From: Mycolicibacterium gadium
GTDB taxonomy: Bacteria > Actinomycetota > Actinomycetes > Mycobacteriales > Mycobacteriaceae
Direction: 5' to 3'
NCBI RefSeq assembly: GCF_010728925.1
Contig: NZ_AP022608.1
Location: 2,914,001-2,978,000, forward strand
DNA: 64,000 nucleotides
Shown here: piece by piece, positions 54,149 to 63,992 of the stretch
How positions within the stretch are numbered: the first letter of the stretch is position 1
How the letters are laid out: the number at the start of each line of letters is the position of its first letter
Made by a program: the position numbers and the translations under genes
The notes under the pieces: model-generated
What the model saw: the letters and a program-made list of their open reading frames with translations, nothing else
Told to the model about the DNA's origin: nothing
Database searches by the model: none

Positions 54149-55318
54149 TCAGGCCAACACGGGTGTTCCGGCGGTGAGTCGTAGCGCCAATTTCAGGTAG
54201 GCGGCGGCGACCACCGGCCACGCCACCTCCGGCGCCCGTTGCCGAACCTCGGCCGCCATGGCACCGGCGAGCCGCGGCTGCGTGATGATCTGTCGCAGCG
54301 CCGCCGCGAGTGCCACGCCGTCGTTGTGGTCCACGACGATGCCCGCCCCGCTGCTCAGCAGCTCGATCGCATGCGGAAATGCCGTCGCCACAATGGGTCT
54401 GCCATTCGCGACCGCGTCGACCAGCACGCCCGAGCTCACCTGTTCCGTGGAGTCGTAGGGCAACGCGACCACCGAGGCCTGCTGAATCAGTTCGGCCAGG
54501 CTCGACTTGTCGTAATAGCGCGGGTCGAACGACACCGAATCGGCCACACCCAGCCGCCTGGCCTGCTCGATGCGCGCGGCCCGGTATGCCTCGGCTTCGG
54601 TCTGCGGGATGCCGGGATCCATGGGGCCGACGATGACATAACGCGGCCGGCCGGGGACATCGCTCAGCGAAGGCATGGCGTCGATGACCCTTTCGATGCC
54701 CTTACCCGGACCCAGGAGTCCCCACGTCAGGATGGTGGGTCTACTCGGGCGCTTGACCCGGGGGGCGGTCGGCAAGGTGGCGCCGTGCGGGATCATGCTG
54801 ACCTTTTGGCGATCGACGGCATATATGAGACTGAGCCGCTGTCGCGCCGCTTCGGACATCACGACCACGTGGTCCGCGGCGGCGGTGATCGCCTCGAGCA
54901 CCGAACGTTGCTGCGAAGTAGGGGCTTTCGGAACCGTGTGGATGACGACGATCGAGGGGACGCGCAGGGCGTCGACGATGTCGACCACCTCGTGAGTCGC
55001 GCCGTCTTGGTATTGCAGGATCGCGACGTCGACCTGACCCTGCAGCGAGCCGTCAGCCACCCGGCTGGCGCTGGATCCATCGATGCTCAAGGCGGCGGTT
55101 AGACCGGCGGCGAACCGCGCAAGGCCGCACGGTGGGGATGTGTGGGTGTCGAAGATTCCGAATCGGACGGTGCGCGAGATCTGTTGCGGCGCAGCATAAG
55201 GAGGGATCGGCTCGTAGTCGGGTAGAGCAGTCAAGGGCAGTCCAGACTTTGCGGTCAGTACCGGCATGTCCGGCGTGAGCGGTCTGCTCGGCGGATCAGC
55301 GAGGATCGGCTGAAACAT
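54149..55318 (-). CDS. Glycosyltransferase, GT4 (group 1) family
   Basis: This 389-aa protein has the GT-B fold pattern of GT4. After about 50 unusual N-terminal residues come RFGIFDTHTSPPCGLARFAA, VIHTVPKAPTSQQRSVL and SMIPHGATLPTAPRVK. The nucleotide-sugar site is TWGLLGPGKGIERVIDAMPS and VALPYDSTEQVSSGVLVDAV, where the conserved E-x7-E pattern is not fully kept. The acceptor is unknown. A later start (near the RFGIFDTHT strand) is possible. Convergent with the CEOS-like gene. Confidence 0.83.
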   Translation of the reverse strand: MFQPILADPPSRPLTPDMPVLTAKSGLPLTALPDYEPIPPYAAPQQISRTVRFGIFDTHTSPPCGLARFAAGLTAALSIDGSSASRVADGSLQGQVDVAILQYQDGATHEVVDIVDALRVPSIVVIHTVPKAPTSQQRSVLEAITAAADHVVVMSEAARQRLSLIYAVDRQKVSMIPHGATLPTAPRVKRPSRPTILTWGLLGPGKGIERVIDAMPSLSDVPGRPRYVIVGPMDPGIPQTEAEAYRAARIEQARRLGVADSVSFDPRYYDKSSLAELIQQASVVALPYDSTEQVSSGVLVDAVANGRPIVATAFPHAIELLSSGAGIVVDHNDGVALAAALRQIITQPRLAGAMAAEVRQRAPEVAWPVVAAAYLKLALRLTAGTPVLA

Positions 55319-55469
55319 TCCCGGACTGGCTGGGCTCCCAACACCTCGACGCTACACCCTGACCGGCGGCGACCGTTGCGTACCCGGCATGTTTAAGGTG
55401 CGCGGTTTACAGGAACTCCCCCTGTCACGAGTGTGGTGTAGAACACAGCTGCAGCGATGGAGCCGCCCC

Positions 55470-57074
55470 ATGACCACGGACAGCCCGGCCAAACAGACCG
55501 ATGTCGACAAAGCGCTCCTCGGTAGCGCAACGTATCGAAGCCTCGGTGAGCAGAAGCTCTCCCCCAAGGAGGAACGGTTCGAGAAGGGTCGACGGACCGT
55601 CGGCCTTTTTCTCGCTCCGCTGCTGACGGTCGGTTTTCTGGTCCTTCCCATCGATATCCCGCGCGAGCAGCAGGTCCTCGGGGCTGTGTTGCTCGGTGTC
55701 ATCGCGCTGTGGATCAGCGAAGCCATCCCCATTCCCGTCGGCGGTCTGCTCGGCGTCGCCGTCGCCGTGTTCCTCGGCGTCGCCCCGGTCGACGACGTCC
55801 TTGGTCCGTTCGGGTCGTCGACGATCTTCACCTTCATCGGCGCGTTCATCCTGGCGCAGGCGATGCTCAAACACGGTCTCGCCCGGCGGTTCGCGTTCCG
55901 GATACTGTCGCTGCCGGGCGTCGGTCGCTCCACGACCGGCGTGATCCTCGCGTTCGGCGCGATCACCTGCCTGCTGTCGGCGTTCGTGTCCAACACCGCG
56001 ACCGTGGCCATGTTGCTGCCGACGGCGATAGGCATCCTCTCGGTCATCGCCAAACTCCTGCAGAAGCGCGGTGACGTCGAACCCGACTTCGATCCGCAAC
56101 GGCTGCGGGTCGGCGCGGCGATCATGCTGATGCTCGCCTACGGCGCCAGTGTCGGCGGTTTGTTGACCCCGGTAGGCAGCCCGCCCAACCTGATCGGGCG
56201 CGGCCTGATCGAGGAAGCCACTGGGGAGCGGATCAGCTTCGGGCAGTGGATGGTGATGGCCGTGCCGATCTGCCTGATCATGTTTGCGCTGCTGGCGCTG
56301 ATCTTGTTGCGGCTGAACAAGCCCGAGATCAAGCAGATCGACGGCGTGGCCGAGTACGTCGCCGAGCAACGCGAGAAGCTGGGTTCGATCTCGCGCGCGG
56401 AGAAGAACACACTGATCGCGTTCGGCGTCACCGTCACGCTGTGGATCCTGCCCGGCATTTTCGCGCTGATCACCGGCACCGACTCCAGTACCTACGAGTT
56501 CGTCAGCGATCGTCTTGACGAGGGTGTGGTCGCCGTGTTCGGTGCGGCGCTGCTGTTCCTGCTGCCGACCGACTGGAAGGACCGCGAGTTCACGCTGCGT
56601 TGGAGCGATGCCGCCGAAATCGACTGGGGCACCATCATTCTCTTCGGCTGCGGCATCATCTTCGGGTCGCTGATCAGCTCGACCGGACTGGCCGAGACCA
56701 TCGGGAACTCGGTCAACGACGCGCTGGGCCTGTCCAGCATCGTCCCGATCACGATCTTCGCGGTGATCCTGGCGATCATCGTGTCCGAGACGACGAGTAA
56801 CACGGCGTCGGCGGCGGTGGTGGTGCCGATCATCATCCCGGTGGCGGTCGCCGCGGGCGTCAACCCGTTCGTGCCTGCGTTGGCGGCGACGTTCGCGGCG
56901 TCGTTCGGGTTCATGTTGCCGGTGTCGACGCCGCAGAACGCGATCGTCTACGGTTCCGGCGTCGTGAAGATCACCACGATGATCAGATCCGGCATCACGT
57001 TCGATATCGCCGGCGCGATCCTCATCATCATCCTGTTGCCGATCATGGTCGGCCTGCTAGGACTCGGCGGATGA
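55470..57074 (+). CDS. SLC13/DASS-family dicarboxylate transporter
   Basis: This 534-aa integral membrane protein starts at ATG 55470. A cytoplasmic N-terminal segment of about 45 residues is followed by 11-12 transmembrane helices. The two DASS repeats carry the signature motifs SAFVSNTATVAMLLPTAIGI and IVSETTSNTASAAVVVPIII, whose SNT sequences form the sodium and carboxylate site. It should import succinate, malate, tartrate or a similar dicarboxylate with Na+. It overlaps the malate/tartrate dehydrogenase gene by 4 bases. Confidence 0.88.
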   Translation: MTTDSPAKQTDVDKALLGSATYRSLGEQKLSPKEERFEKGRRTVGLFLAPLLTVGFLVLPIDIPREQQVLGAVLLGVIALWISEAIPIPVGGLLGVAVAVFLGVAPVDDVLGPFGSSTIFTFIGAFILAQAMLKHGLARRFAFRILSLPGVGRSTTGVILAFGAITCLLSAFVSNTATVAMLLPTAIGILSVIAKLLQKRGDVEPDFDPQRLRVGAAIMLMLAYGASVGGLLTPVGSPPNLIGRGLIEEATGERISFGQWMVMAVPICLIMFALLALILLRLNKPEIKQIDGVAEYVAEQREKLGSISRAEKNTLIAFGVTVTLWILPGIFALITGTDSSTYEFVSDRLDEGVVAVFGAALLFLLPTDWKDREFTLRWSDAAEIDWGTIILFGCGIIFGSLISSTGLAETIGNSVNDALGLSSIVPITIFAVILAIIVSETTSNTASAAVVVPIIIPVAVAAGVNPFVPALAATFAASFGFMLPVSTPQNAIVYGSGVVKITTMIRSGITFDIAGAILIIILLPIMVGLLGLGG

Positions 57075-58141
57075 CCTCGCCGGCCGAGCCGGCCATGCAC
57101 ACCGTCGCCGTGATCCCGGGCGACGGGATCGGACCCGAGGTCATCACGTCGGCCCGCGCGGTGCTCGACGTGGCCGGCGCCAAGCACGGAATCAAGTTGT
57201 CCTACAAGGATTTCGACTGGTCATGTGAGCGCTACACCCAGACCGGGGCGATGATGCCCGCGGACGCCATCGACACGCTACACGGCTTCGACGCGATCCT
57301 GCTCGGTGCGGTCGGCTGGCCGGGAGTACCGGACCACGTGTCGCTGTGGGGACTGCTGATCCCGATCCGGCGGGCGTTCCGCCAGTACGTCAACCTACGC
57401 CCGATCAAGGTGTTCGACGGCGTCGAAAGTCCGCTGCGGGCACCGGGTGACGTGGACTTCGTGGTGGTGCGGGAGAACGTCGAGGGCGAATACAGCGAGA
57501 TCGGCGGACGGCTCAACCGCGGATTCCCGGAGGAAATGGCCGTCCAGGAGTCGGTTTTCACGCGCGTCGGGGTCAGCCGGATCGCCGACTATGCTTTCGA
57601 GTTGGCGCGGTCGCGGCGCGGCTACGTCACGTCGGCGACGAAGTCGAACGGGATCGTGCACACGCTGCCGTTCTGGGACGAGGTGGTCGCCGAGCGGGCG
57701 GCGCAGTTCCCGGATGTTCGGATGGACAGCGAGCACATCGACGCCTTGGCCGCGAAGTTCGTGTTGCAGCCGCAACGCTTCGACGTCGTGGTGGGGTCGA
57801 ACCTGTTCGGCGACATCCTGTCTGACCTCGCCGCAGCCGTCGCGGGGTCGATCGGGATCGCCCCGTCGGGCAATCTGGATCCGACCAGGCAGTACCCGTC
57901 GATGTTCGAACCGGTGCACGGTTCGGCGCCCGACATCGCGGGCCGTGGGATCGCCAACCCCGTCGGCGCGGTGTGGTCGGCGGCGTTGATGCTGGAGCAC
58001 TTGGGGCATTTGGACGCGGCCGCCGAAGTGATGGCGGCGATCGAGGCGACGCTGGCGAAGCCGGAGACCCGAACCGGAGATCTGGGCGGCAGCGCGTCGA
58101 CGGTCGAGGTGACCGAGGCACTCGTCGCGCAACTGCGGTGA
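57071..58141 (+). CDS. D-malate/tartrate dehydrogenase (isocitrate/isopropylmalate dehydrogenase family)
   Basis: This 356-aa enzyme of the beta-decarboxylating dehydrogenase family has VIPGDGIGPEV at the N terminus, substrate arginines in NLRPIKVF and VVVRENVEGEYSEIGG, the metal-binding NLFGDILSDLAA near residue 245, and the NAD motif EPVHGSAPDIAGRGIANP. The absence of the leuB-specific loop and the ENVEGEYS sequence fit DmlA/tartrate dehydrogenase. It would convert D-malate to pyruvate. Four-base overlap with the transporter gene suggests an uptake-and-degradation pair. Confidence 0.87.
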   Translation: MTSPAEPAMHTVAVIPGDGIGPEVITSARAVLDVAGAKHGIKLSYKDFDWSCERYTQTGAMMPADAIDTLHGFDAILLGAVGWPGVPDHVSLWGLLIPIRRAFRQYVNLRPIKVFDGVESPLRAPGDVDFVVVRENVEGEYSEIGGRLNRGFPEEMAVQESVFTRVGVSRIADYAFELARSRRGYVTSATKSNGIVHTLPFWDEVVAERAAQFPDVRMDSEHIDALAAKFVLQPQRFDVVVGSNLFGDILSDLAAAVAGSIGIAPSGNLDPTRQYPSMFEPVHGSAPDIAGRGIANPVGAVWSAALMLEHLGHLDAAAEVMAAIEATLAKPETRTGDLGGSASTVEVTEALVAQLR

Positions 58142-58142
58142 C

Positions 58143-59936
58143 TCAACCGGTCAGCGGGATCGTCACGTGCAACGTCGTCCCCGCCCCCGCGGCACTGACG
58201 ATCTCCAATCGGCCCGACACCGCCTCGACCCGGTCCTTGAGCCCGATCAACCCCGACCCGCCGCCGGTCGTCGCTCCTCCGACGCCGTCGTCACTGATCG
58301 TCATCCGAAGCTCGACATCGTCAGACGATGCGCGTAGCTGAACCTCCGACGCCTGCGCGTGCTTCGCGGTGTTCGTCAGCGCTTCGGCGACAACGTAGTA
58401 CGCCGCCACCTCTATCGACTCGGGCAGTCGGCGGTCCACGTCGGCGTCCAGCACGACGGGCACCGCAGATCGTCGGGCCAACGTCTTGATCGCCGGCCCC
58501 AGCCCGCCTCGCGACAGGATCGCCGGATGGATGCCGCGCGAGATCTCCTGCAGATGTTCGTGTACCTCCATCAGGTCCGCGACTGCCCTGTCGATGCCCT
58601 CGCGCGTCGACCCGTGCTCGGAAGCCTCCAACGCCCGCAATTGCAGGCCGAGGGACACGATCCGCTGCTGCGCTCCGTCGTGCAGATCGCGCTCGAAGCC
58701 TCGGCGCGCCTCATCGGCTGCGGCGACGACGCGGGCGCGTGAGGCCTTGAGAGCGGCGCGGTTCTCCGCGTTGTAGATCGCCGTCGCGATCAGATCAGCG
58801 AAGTCGGAAACCCGGTCTTCGGTTCCCGTCGGTAATGGTTGCGCGACAATCGAACCCACCATCAGCGCAGCGCGAACCTCGCCGTCGACCAAGACGGGAG
58901 CACCGACACCGGAGCACACGTTCAGTCCGCGCATCCGGTCGGCGATAGGACCTTCCGCGGTGCTGTAGTCGTCGATGCGCGCCGGTGCGCCGGTGTCGAC
59001 GATCTGCGCACTCAGGCTGTGCCCGTCGAGCGGAAACCGTTCGCCCACAGTCATTGCCGCGCGGTCCGGGCTGTCGCGGGTGGCGAGCACGATGCCGACG
59101 CCGTCCTCGTCGTAGCCCACGAGTGTCACGTGCTCGACGCCGAGACCGCGCGCCAGCTCGGCGACGGCGACCCGGTACACCTCGGACGGCTCGGCGCCGC
59201 GGGCCACCAGCGTCGCGACGGCACGCAGCGCGGCTTGCTGGGTGGCCAGTGCGGTCACCTCGCCGGTGATCTCCTGGCGGTCACGGGTGGCCGCCATCAA
59301 CGCCTCGAGCGACGGGACCATCCGTTCGACACGCCGCCGTGCCGCGGCGGGCAAGTTTGACGGCACCACCAACGTCCCCACCACGTCGCCGCCGTCGCGC
59401 AGCGCGATGGCCGCGCGTTCGTCGTCGCCGGGTATGTCTGACGGATCCAGTACGGCGAACGGCAGGTCGAGTGCGTCGGCGATGCGGCGGCCTGCCGCGT
59501 CGAGTGCGGCATTGAGATCCTCGGCGCGCAGCGTCGATCGCGCGAGTTCGGCCGAGAGGTCGGCCTCCAGCCGGCGCTGCTCGGCCTCGAGTGCACGCAG
59601 TCGGGCCTGCCCCACCAACACGTTGGCCAGCAGCGCCAAGCTGAGGAACACGAGGACTGCCGGGACGAAGCTGTCGGCCCCCTCGCTGTGGATGTAGACG
59701 TAGACCGCGGCACTGGCCAGCGACGTCGCGACGGCAAGGCCGAAGCCCCAGCCGGCGGACACCACCAGCACGCCGAGCAGGAAGACGGCGCCGAAGGCGT
59801 TCTCCGGCGCGACTCGTTTCAGCTGGACGACGAGCACCCATTCGACGGCGATGAACCCAGCCCCCACGAGCACGCCGAGCCAGAGCGGCGGCGCGGTCGG
59901 CCGTACCACCAGCGCCAGGAACCGGCGGTAGAGCAT
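58143..59936 (-). CDS. Sensor histidine kinase with membrane and GAF domains (NarL-type HisKA_3)
   Basis: This 597-aa kinase has four N-terminal membrane helices (residues 18-115, similar to DUF4118 sensor modules), a short coiled coil and a GAF domain (about 260-400, HVTLVGYDEDGVGIVLATRD). The phosphoacceptor His is in FERDLHDGAQQRIVSLGLQL, and the ATP-binding domain is visible as VVAEALTNTAKHA, DDGVGG and GSGLIGLKDRVEAVSG. It would phosphorylate a LuxR-type response regulator, but none is encoded next to it. The gene abuts the convergent dehydrogenase with one base between them. Confidence 0.88.
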   Translation of the reverse strand: MLYRRFLALVVRPTAPPLWLGVLVGAGFIAVEWVLVVQLKRVAPENAFGAVFLLGVLVVSAGWGFGLAVATSLASAAVYVYIHSEGADSFVPAVLVFLSLALLANVLVGQARLRALEAEQRRLEADLSAELARSTLRAEDLNAALDAAGRRIADALDLPFAVLDPSDIPGDDERAAIALRDGGDVVGTLVVPSNLPAAARRRVERMVPSLEALMAATRDRQEITGEVTALATQQAALRAVATLVARGAEPSEVYRVAVAELARGLGVEHVTLVGYDEDGVGIVLATRDSPDRAAMTVGERFPLDGHSLSAQIVDTGAPARIDDYSTAEGPIADRMRGLNVCSGVGAPVLVDGEVRAALMVGSIVAQPLPTGTEDRVSDFADLIATAIYNAENRAALKASRARVVAAADEARRGFERDLHDGAQQRIVSLGLQLRALEASEHGSTREGIDRAVADLMEVHEHLQEISRGIHPAILSRGGLGPAIKTLARRSAVPVVLDADVDRRLPESIEVAAYYVVAEALTNTAKHAQASEVQLRASSDDVELRMTISDDGVGGATTGGGSGLIGLKDRVEAVSGRLEIVSAAGAGTTLHVTIPLTG

Positions 59937-60021
59937 TTGCCATCGGGTGGCCGTTGCGGCGCCCAGCCGGCCGATCGTAATTCCTGCTAGCCGGTACCGC
60001 GGCGGTGCGGTGAATCCTCAG

Positions 60022-60375
60022 CTACCACAGCACGGCGATGGCGGCCGCGACGAAGGACAACACTCCGACGGTGACGAACAGCGCACGCGGCACGGCCACT
60101 CCGGTGCGCTTCTGCCGGGCACTGCCCATGCCGAGCACGCCGCCGATCGCGATGAGGATGACGAGCTTGATGCCGATCTTCGGATAGTTCAGTTCGATGC
60201 CCGCGGGCCACGGCGCGGCCAACGCCAAGCCGGTGAGCAACGACAGCAGCAGCCCGTAGTCCATGACGCGGGTGAAGCTGAACCGCTTGGCGACTGCCTC
60301 GCTGACCCACGCGCCGAAGGTGACGGCGAAGCCGACGATGTGCAGCAGTACAACTACGTCACGTAGTAGCTCCAT
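60022..60375 (-). CDS. Four-helix membrane protein of unknown function
   Basis: From ATG 60375 this is a 117-aa protein with four predicted transmembrane helices (VVVLLHIVGFAVTFGAW, YGLLLSLLTGLALAA, IGIKLVILIAIGGVLGM, ALFVTVGVLSFVAAAIAVLW). One N-terminal histidine lies in helix 1. The size and helix arrangement resemble small haem-binding or CopD-like proteins, but no cofactor site is certain. An earlier ATG (60393) is possible. Confidence 0.65.
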   Translation of the reverse strand: MELLRDVVVLLHIVGFAVTFGAWVSEAVAKRFSFTRVMDYGLLLSLLTGLALAAPWPAGIELNYPKIGIKLVILIAIGGVLGMGSARQKRTGVAVPRALFVTVGVLSFVAAAIAVLW

Positions 60376-60413
60376 CGACTCAGCGTACGACAAGCCGGGC
60401 GTACCGTGCCCCT

Positions 60414-61430
60414 GTGGATGTCGACGCGATGATCACGCCGCAGCCGTTGAAGACGATCGGGACGCTCGCGGCCCGGACAGCAGCGGCGGGATTCTCCGGG
60501 CTGTTGTTCACCGAGACCGGCCGGACCGCGTATCTGAATGCGGCCGTCGCTTCGCAGGCCGCGCCGGGCCTCGACCTGTCGACGGGTGTGGCGGTGGCGT
60601 TCCCGCGTAGCCCGTTCGTCACGGCGGCGGCGGCGTGGGAACTGCAGGAGGCGACGGACGGCAGGTTCCGCCTCGGCCTCGGCACGCAGGTGCGCACGCA
60701 TGTGGTGCGGCGCTACGGCGTCGACTTCGAGCGCCCGGGCCCGCGGCTGCGCGATTACGTACGGGCCGTCAAGGCGTGCTTCAGAGCATTCCGGACGGGC
60801 AGGCTGGACCACCACGGCGACTTCTACGACATGGACTTCATCACCCCGCAGTGGAGCGCGGGCCCGATCGACGCGCCGGATCCGAAAGTGGACATCGCGG
60901 CGGTCAATCCGTGGATGCTGCGCATGGCCGGCGAGGTGGCCGACGGGGTGCACGTGCATCCGCTGGGCGAGCCGGGCTACATCACACGGCACGTGGTGCC
61001 GAATATCGCTGAGGGAGCGACGAAGTCGGGCCGGACGGCATCGGATGTGGCGGTGATCGTGCCGGTCATGACGATCGTCGGGGACAGCGACGAGGAACGG
61101 GATCGCGAGCGCGAACTGGTCCGCACGAGCATGAGCTTCTATGGGAGCACACCGAATTACGCGTTCATCTGGGACGAGGCCGGGTTCGAGGGCACGACGG
61201 CGCGGATCCGCGAGAAGCAGAAGGCCGGCGATTACAGGGGCATGGCCGCGCAGATCACCGACGAGCACATCGCTCAGTTCGCGACGGAGTCGACGTGGGA
61301 GGGGCTGGCCGACGCCCTAATCTCGAAGTACGGAGAGCTCGCGACGCGCATCGTGTTGTACAACGCGTTGGCCGACCCCGCGCGTATCGAGCGCTATGGC
61401 GAAGTGTCACGACGGATCTCATCCCGATAA
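60414..61430 (+). CDS. LLM-class (F420-dependent) oxidoreductase
   Basis: This 338-aa luciferase-like monooxygenase-fold enzyme starts at GTG 60414. A TIM barrel is recognisable from TIGTLAARTAAAGFSGLLFTE, LSTGVAVAFPRSPFV, FRLGLGTQVRTHVVRRYGVD and RMAGEVADGVHVHPLG. Mycobacterial members of this subgroup (like TIGR03617 proteins) bind coenzyme F420. The substrate is unknown. It is divergent from the small membrane gene, 38 bases away. Confidence 0.85.
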   Translation: MDVDAMITPQPLKTIGTLAARTAAAGFSGLLFTETGRTAYLNAAVASQAAPGLDLSTGVAVAFPRSPFVTAAAAWELQEATDGRFRLGLGTQVRTHVVRRYGVDFERPGPRLRDYVRAVKACFRAFRTGRLDHHGDFYDMDFITPQWSAGPIDAPDPKVDIAAVNPWMLRMAGEVADGVHVHPLGEPGYITRHVVPNIAEGATKSGRTASDVAVIVPVMTIVGDSDEERDRERELVRTSMSFYGSTPNYAFIWDEAGFEGTTARIREKQKAGDYRGMAAQITDEHIAQFATESTWEGLADALISKYGELATRIVLYNALADPARIERYGEVSRRISSR

Positions 61431-61484
61431 CAGACTGATCACTGCCGAGCGCGGGAGCGCAAGAGTATGCAGTGGTGTTGTTAG

Positions 61485-62522
<1,038 letters not shown>

Positions 62523-62598
62523 TTACTGCACTACGCAACTTCTAGCTCGACTTCGCATCAAACGCCTTGTCAGCGACCTCTTTGCGGGTATTGACGCC

Positions 62599-62626
62599 AT
62601 GTCTAATTAGGCGTATGTCTAATAAG
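62599..62626. promoter_or_regulatory. Direct repeats in the amine-oxidase promoter region
   Basis: ATGTCTAATTAG (62599-62610) and ATGTCTAATAAG (62615-62626) match at 11 of 12 bases with a 16-base period. The first contains the palindrome CTAATTAG. They end just before the ATG at 62628, so a bound protein would block translation or transcription start. The AT-rich sequence stands out from the surrounding DNA. Confidence 0.45.
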
Positions 62627-62627
62627 C

Positions 62628-63992
62628 ATGGATGTTGACTACTGCGTGGTGGGTGCCGGGTTCGGCGGACTGACCGCGGCGTTGCGCTTGAAGCAGGCGG
62701 GGCATTCGGTCGCGCTACTGGAGGCGCGCGACCGGGTGGGCGGTCGCACGTGGACCGAGACCCGGGACGACGGGTTGTGGATCGATCGGGGCGGCGCGTG
62801 GATCGGGCCCGGCCAGGACGCCATCTATGCGCTGATGAAGGAGTTCGGCATCCCGAGCTACAAGCAGTACACCGACGGCGAGGCGATGATGTTCGTCGAC
62901 GGGAAGGCGTACAAGTACAAGGGCACGATCCCGTTGTCGATGAGTCCGTGGGCGGTGGCGAACATCGGCAAGGTCTTCCTCGAGCTGACGTCGATGTGCA
63001 AGTCGATTCCGCCGGAGGCTCCGTGGGATGCGCCGAAGGCGAAGAAGTGGGACCAGATCACGTGGGCGGAGTGGCTGGATCGCAATACGCTGTCCAAGCC
63101 CGCTCACCAATTGCTCGACTACTCCATATCCGGGCTGTATACCTCTGCGGCATCGGAGATTTCGCTGCTGTTCGTGCTGTATCAGATGGCCTCGGCCGGC
63201 GGGCCGAGCTTTGTGCTCGGCGTCAAGGATGCGGCCGAGGACGAGCGCCCGGTCGGCGGGATGGGCGCGATCCATCGCGCGATCACTGCCGAACTGGGTG
63301 ACGTCATCCATCTGTCGCAGCCGGTGCGCAGTGTCACCCAGGACGACGGCGGCGTCACGGTCCGGTCCGACGACATGGTGGTCCGGGCACGCCGTGCGAT
63401 CGTGGCCGTGCCGGTGAGCATCGTGTCCCAAATCATCTTCGAGCCAATGCTTCCCGTGGATCGAGCGTTCCTGCAGCAGCGGGTGCCGTCGGGCGCGGTG
63501 TACAAGATCGCGTTGATCTACGACGAACCGTTCTGGCGGGCCGACGGCCTGTCGGGTCAGTCGTTCGCGCCCGGGTCGATGGCCAACCTGACGATCGACT
63601 CGTGCACGGACAAGGGGACGCCCGGCAGCCTGACGGTCATCACCGAAGGGCCCGTCGCACGCGAGATGACGAAACTCAGCGAGGCAGAACGCCGGGAAAG
63701 GGTGCTCGCGGCGGTGGCCGAGCGGTTCGGCGACAAGGCGCTGACGCCGATCGACTACGTCGAGCAGAACTGGACGCTCGAGCGGTATTCGGGCGGCGGC
63801 ATGATCGCGCACACTCCGCCGGGGGTGCTGACGGAGTTCGGGCCGGCGCTTCGGGAGCCGTGCGGGCGGATCCACTGGGCGGGCACGGAGAGCTCGGCGC
63901 TCATGTTCGGGTTCATCGATGGTGCGGTGCGCTCGGGTGAGCGTGCAGCCGTCGAGGTGATGGAGCACGACAAGGCGATGACGACCGCCTGA
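62628..63992 (+). CDS. Flavin-containing monoamine oxidase
   Basis: This 454-aa FAD enzyme has the dinucleotide-binding motif VVGAGFGGLTAALRLKQAGH with the second glycine-rich strand ALLEARDRVGGRTWTE at the N terminus. RGGAWIGPGQ, GGMGAIHRAI and the C-terminal RIHWAGTESSALMFGFIDGA complete the fold. No signal peptide is seen. It would oxidise an amine to aldehyde, ammonia and H2O2; the amine is unknown. The gene ends 8 bases before the window edge. Two direct repeats lie immediately upstream. Confidence 0.87.
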   Translation: MDVDYCVVGAGFGGLTAALRLKQAGHSVALLEARDRVGGRTWTETRDDGLWIDRGGAWIGPGQDAIYALMKEFGIPSYKQYTDGEAMMFVDGKAYKYKGTIPLSMSPWAVANIGKVFLELTSMCKSIPPEAPWDAPKAKKWDQITWAEWLDRNTLSKPAHQLLDYSISGLYTSAASEISLLFVLYQMASAGGPSFVLGVKDAAEDERPVGGMGAIHRAITAELGDVIHLSQPVRSVTQDDGGVTVRSDDMVVRARRAIVAVPVSIVSQIIFEPMLPVDRAFLQQRVPSGAVYKIALIYDEPFWRADGLSGQSFAPGSMANLTIDSCTDKGTPGSLTVITEGPVAREMTKLSEAERRERVLAAVAERFGDKALTPIDYVEQNWTLERYSGGGMIAHTPPGVLTEFGPALREPCGRIHWAGTESSALMFGFIDGAVRSGERAAVEVMEHDKAMTTA

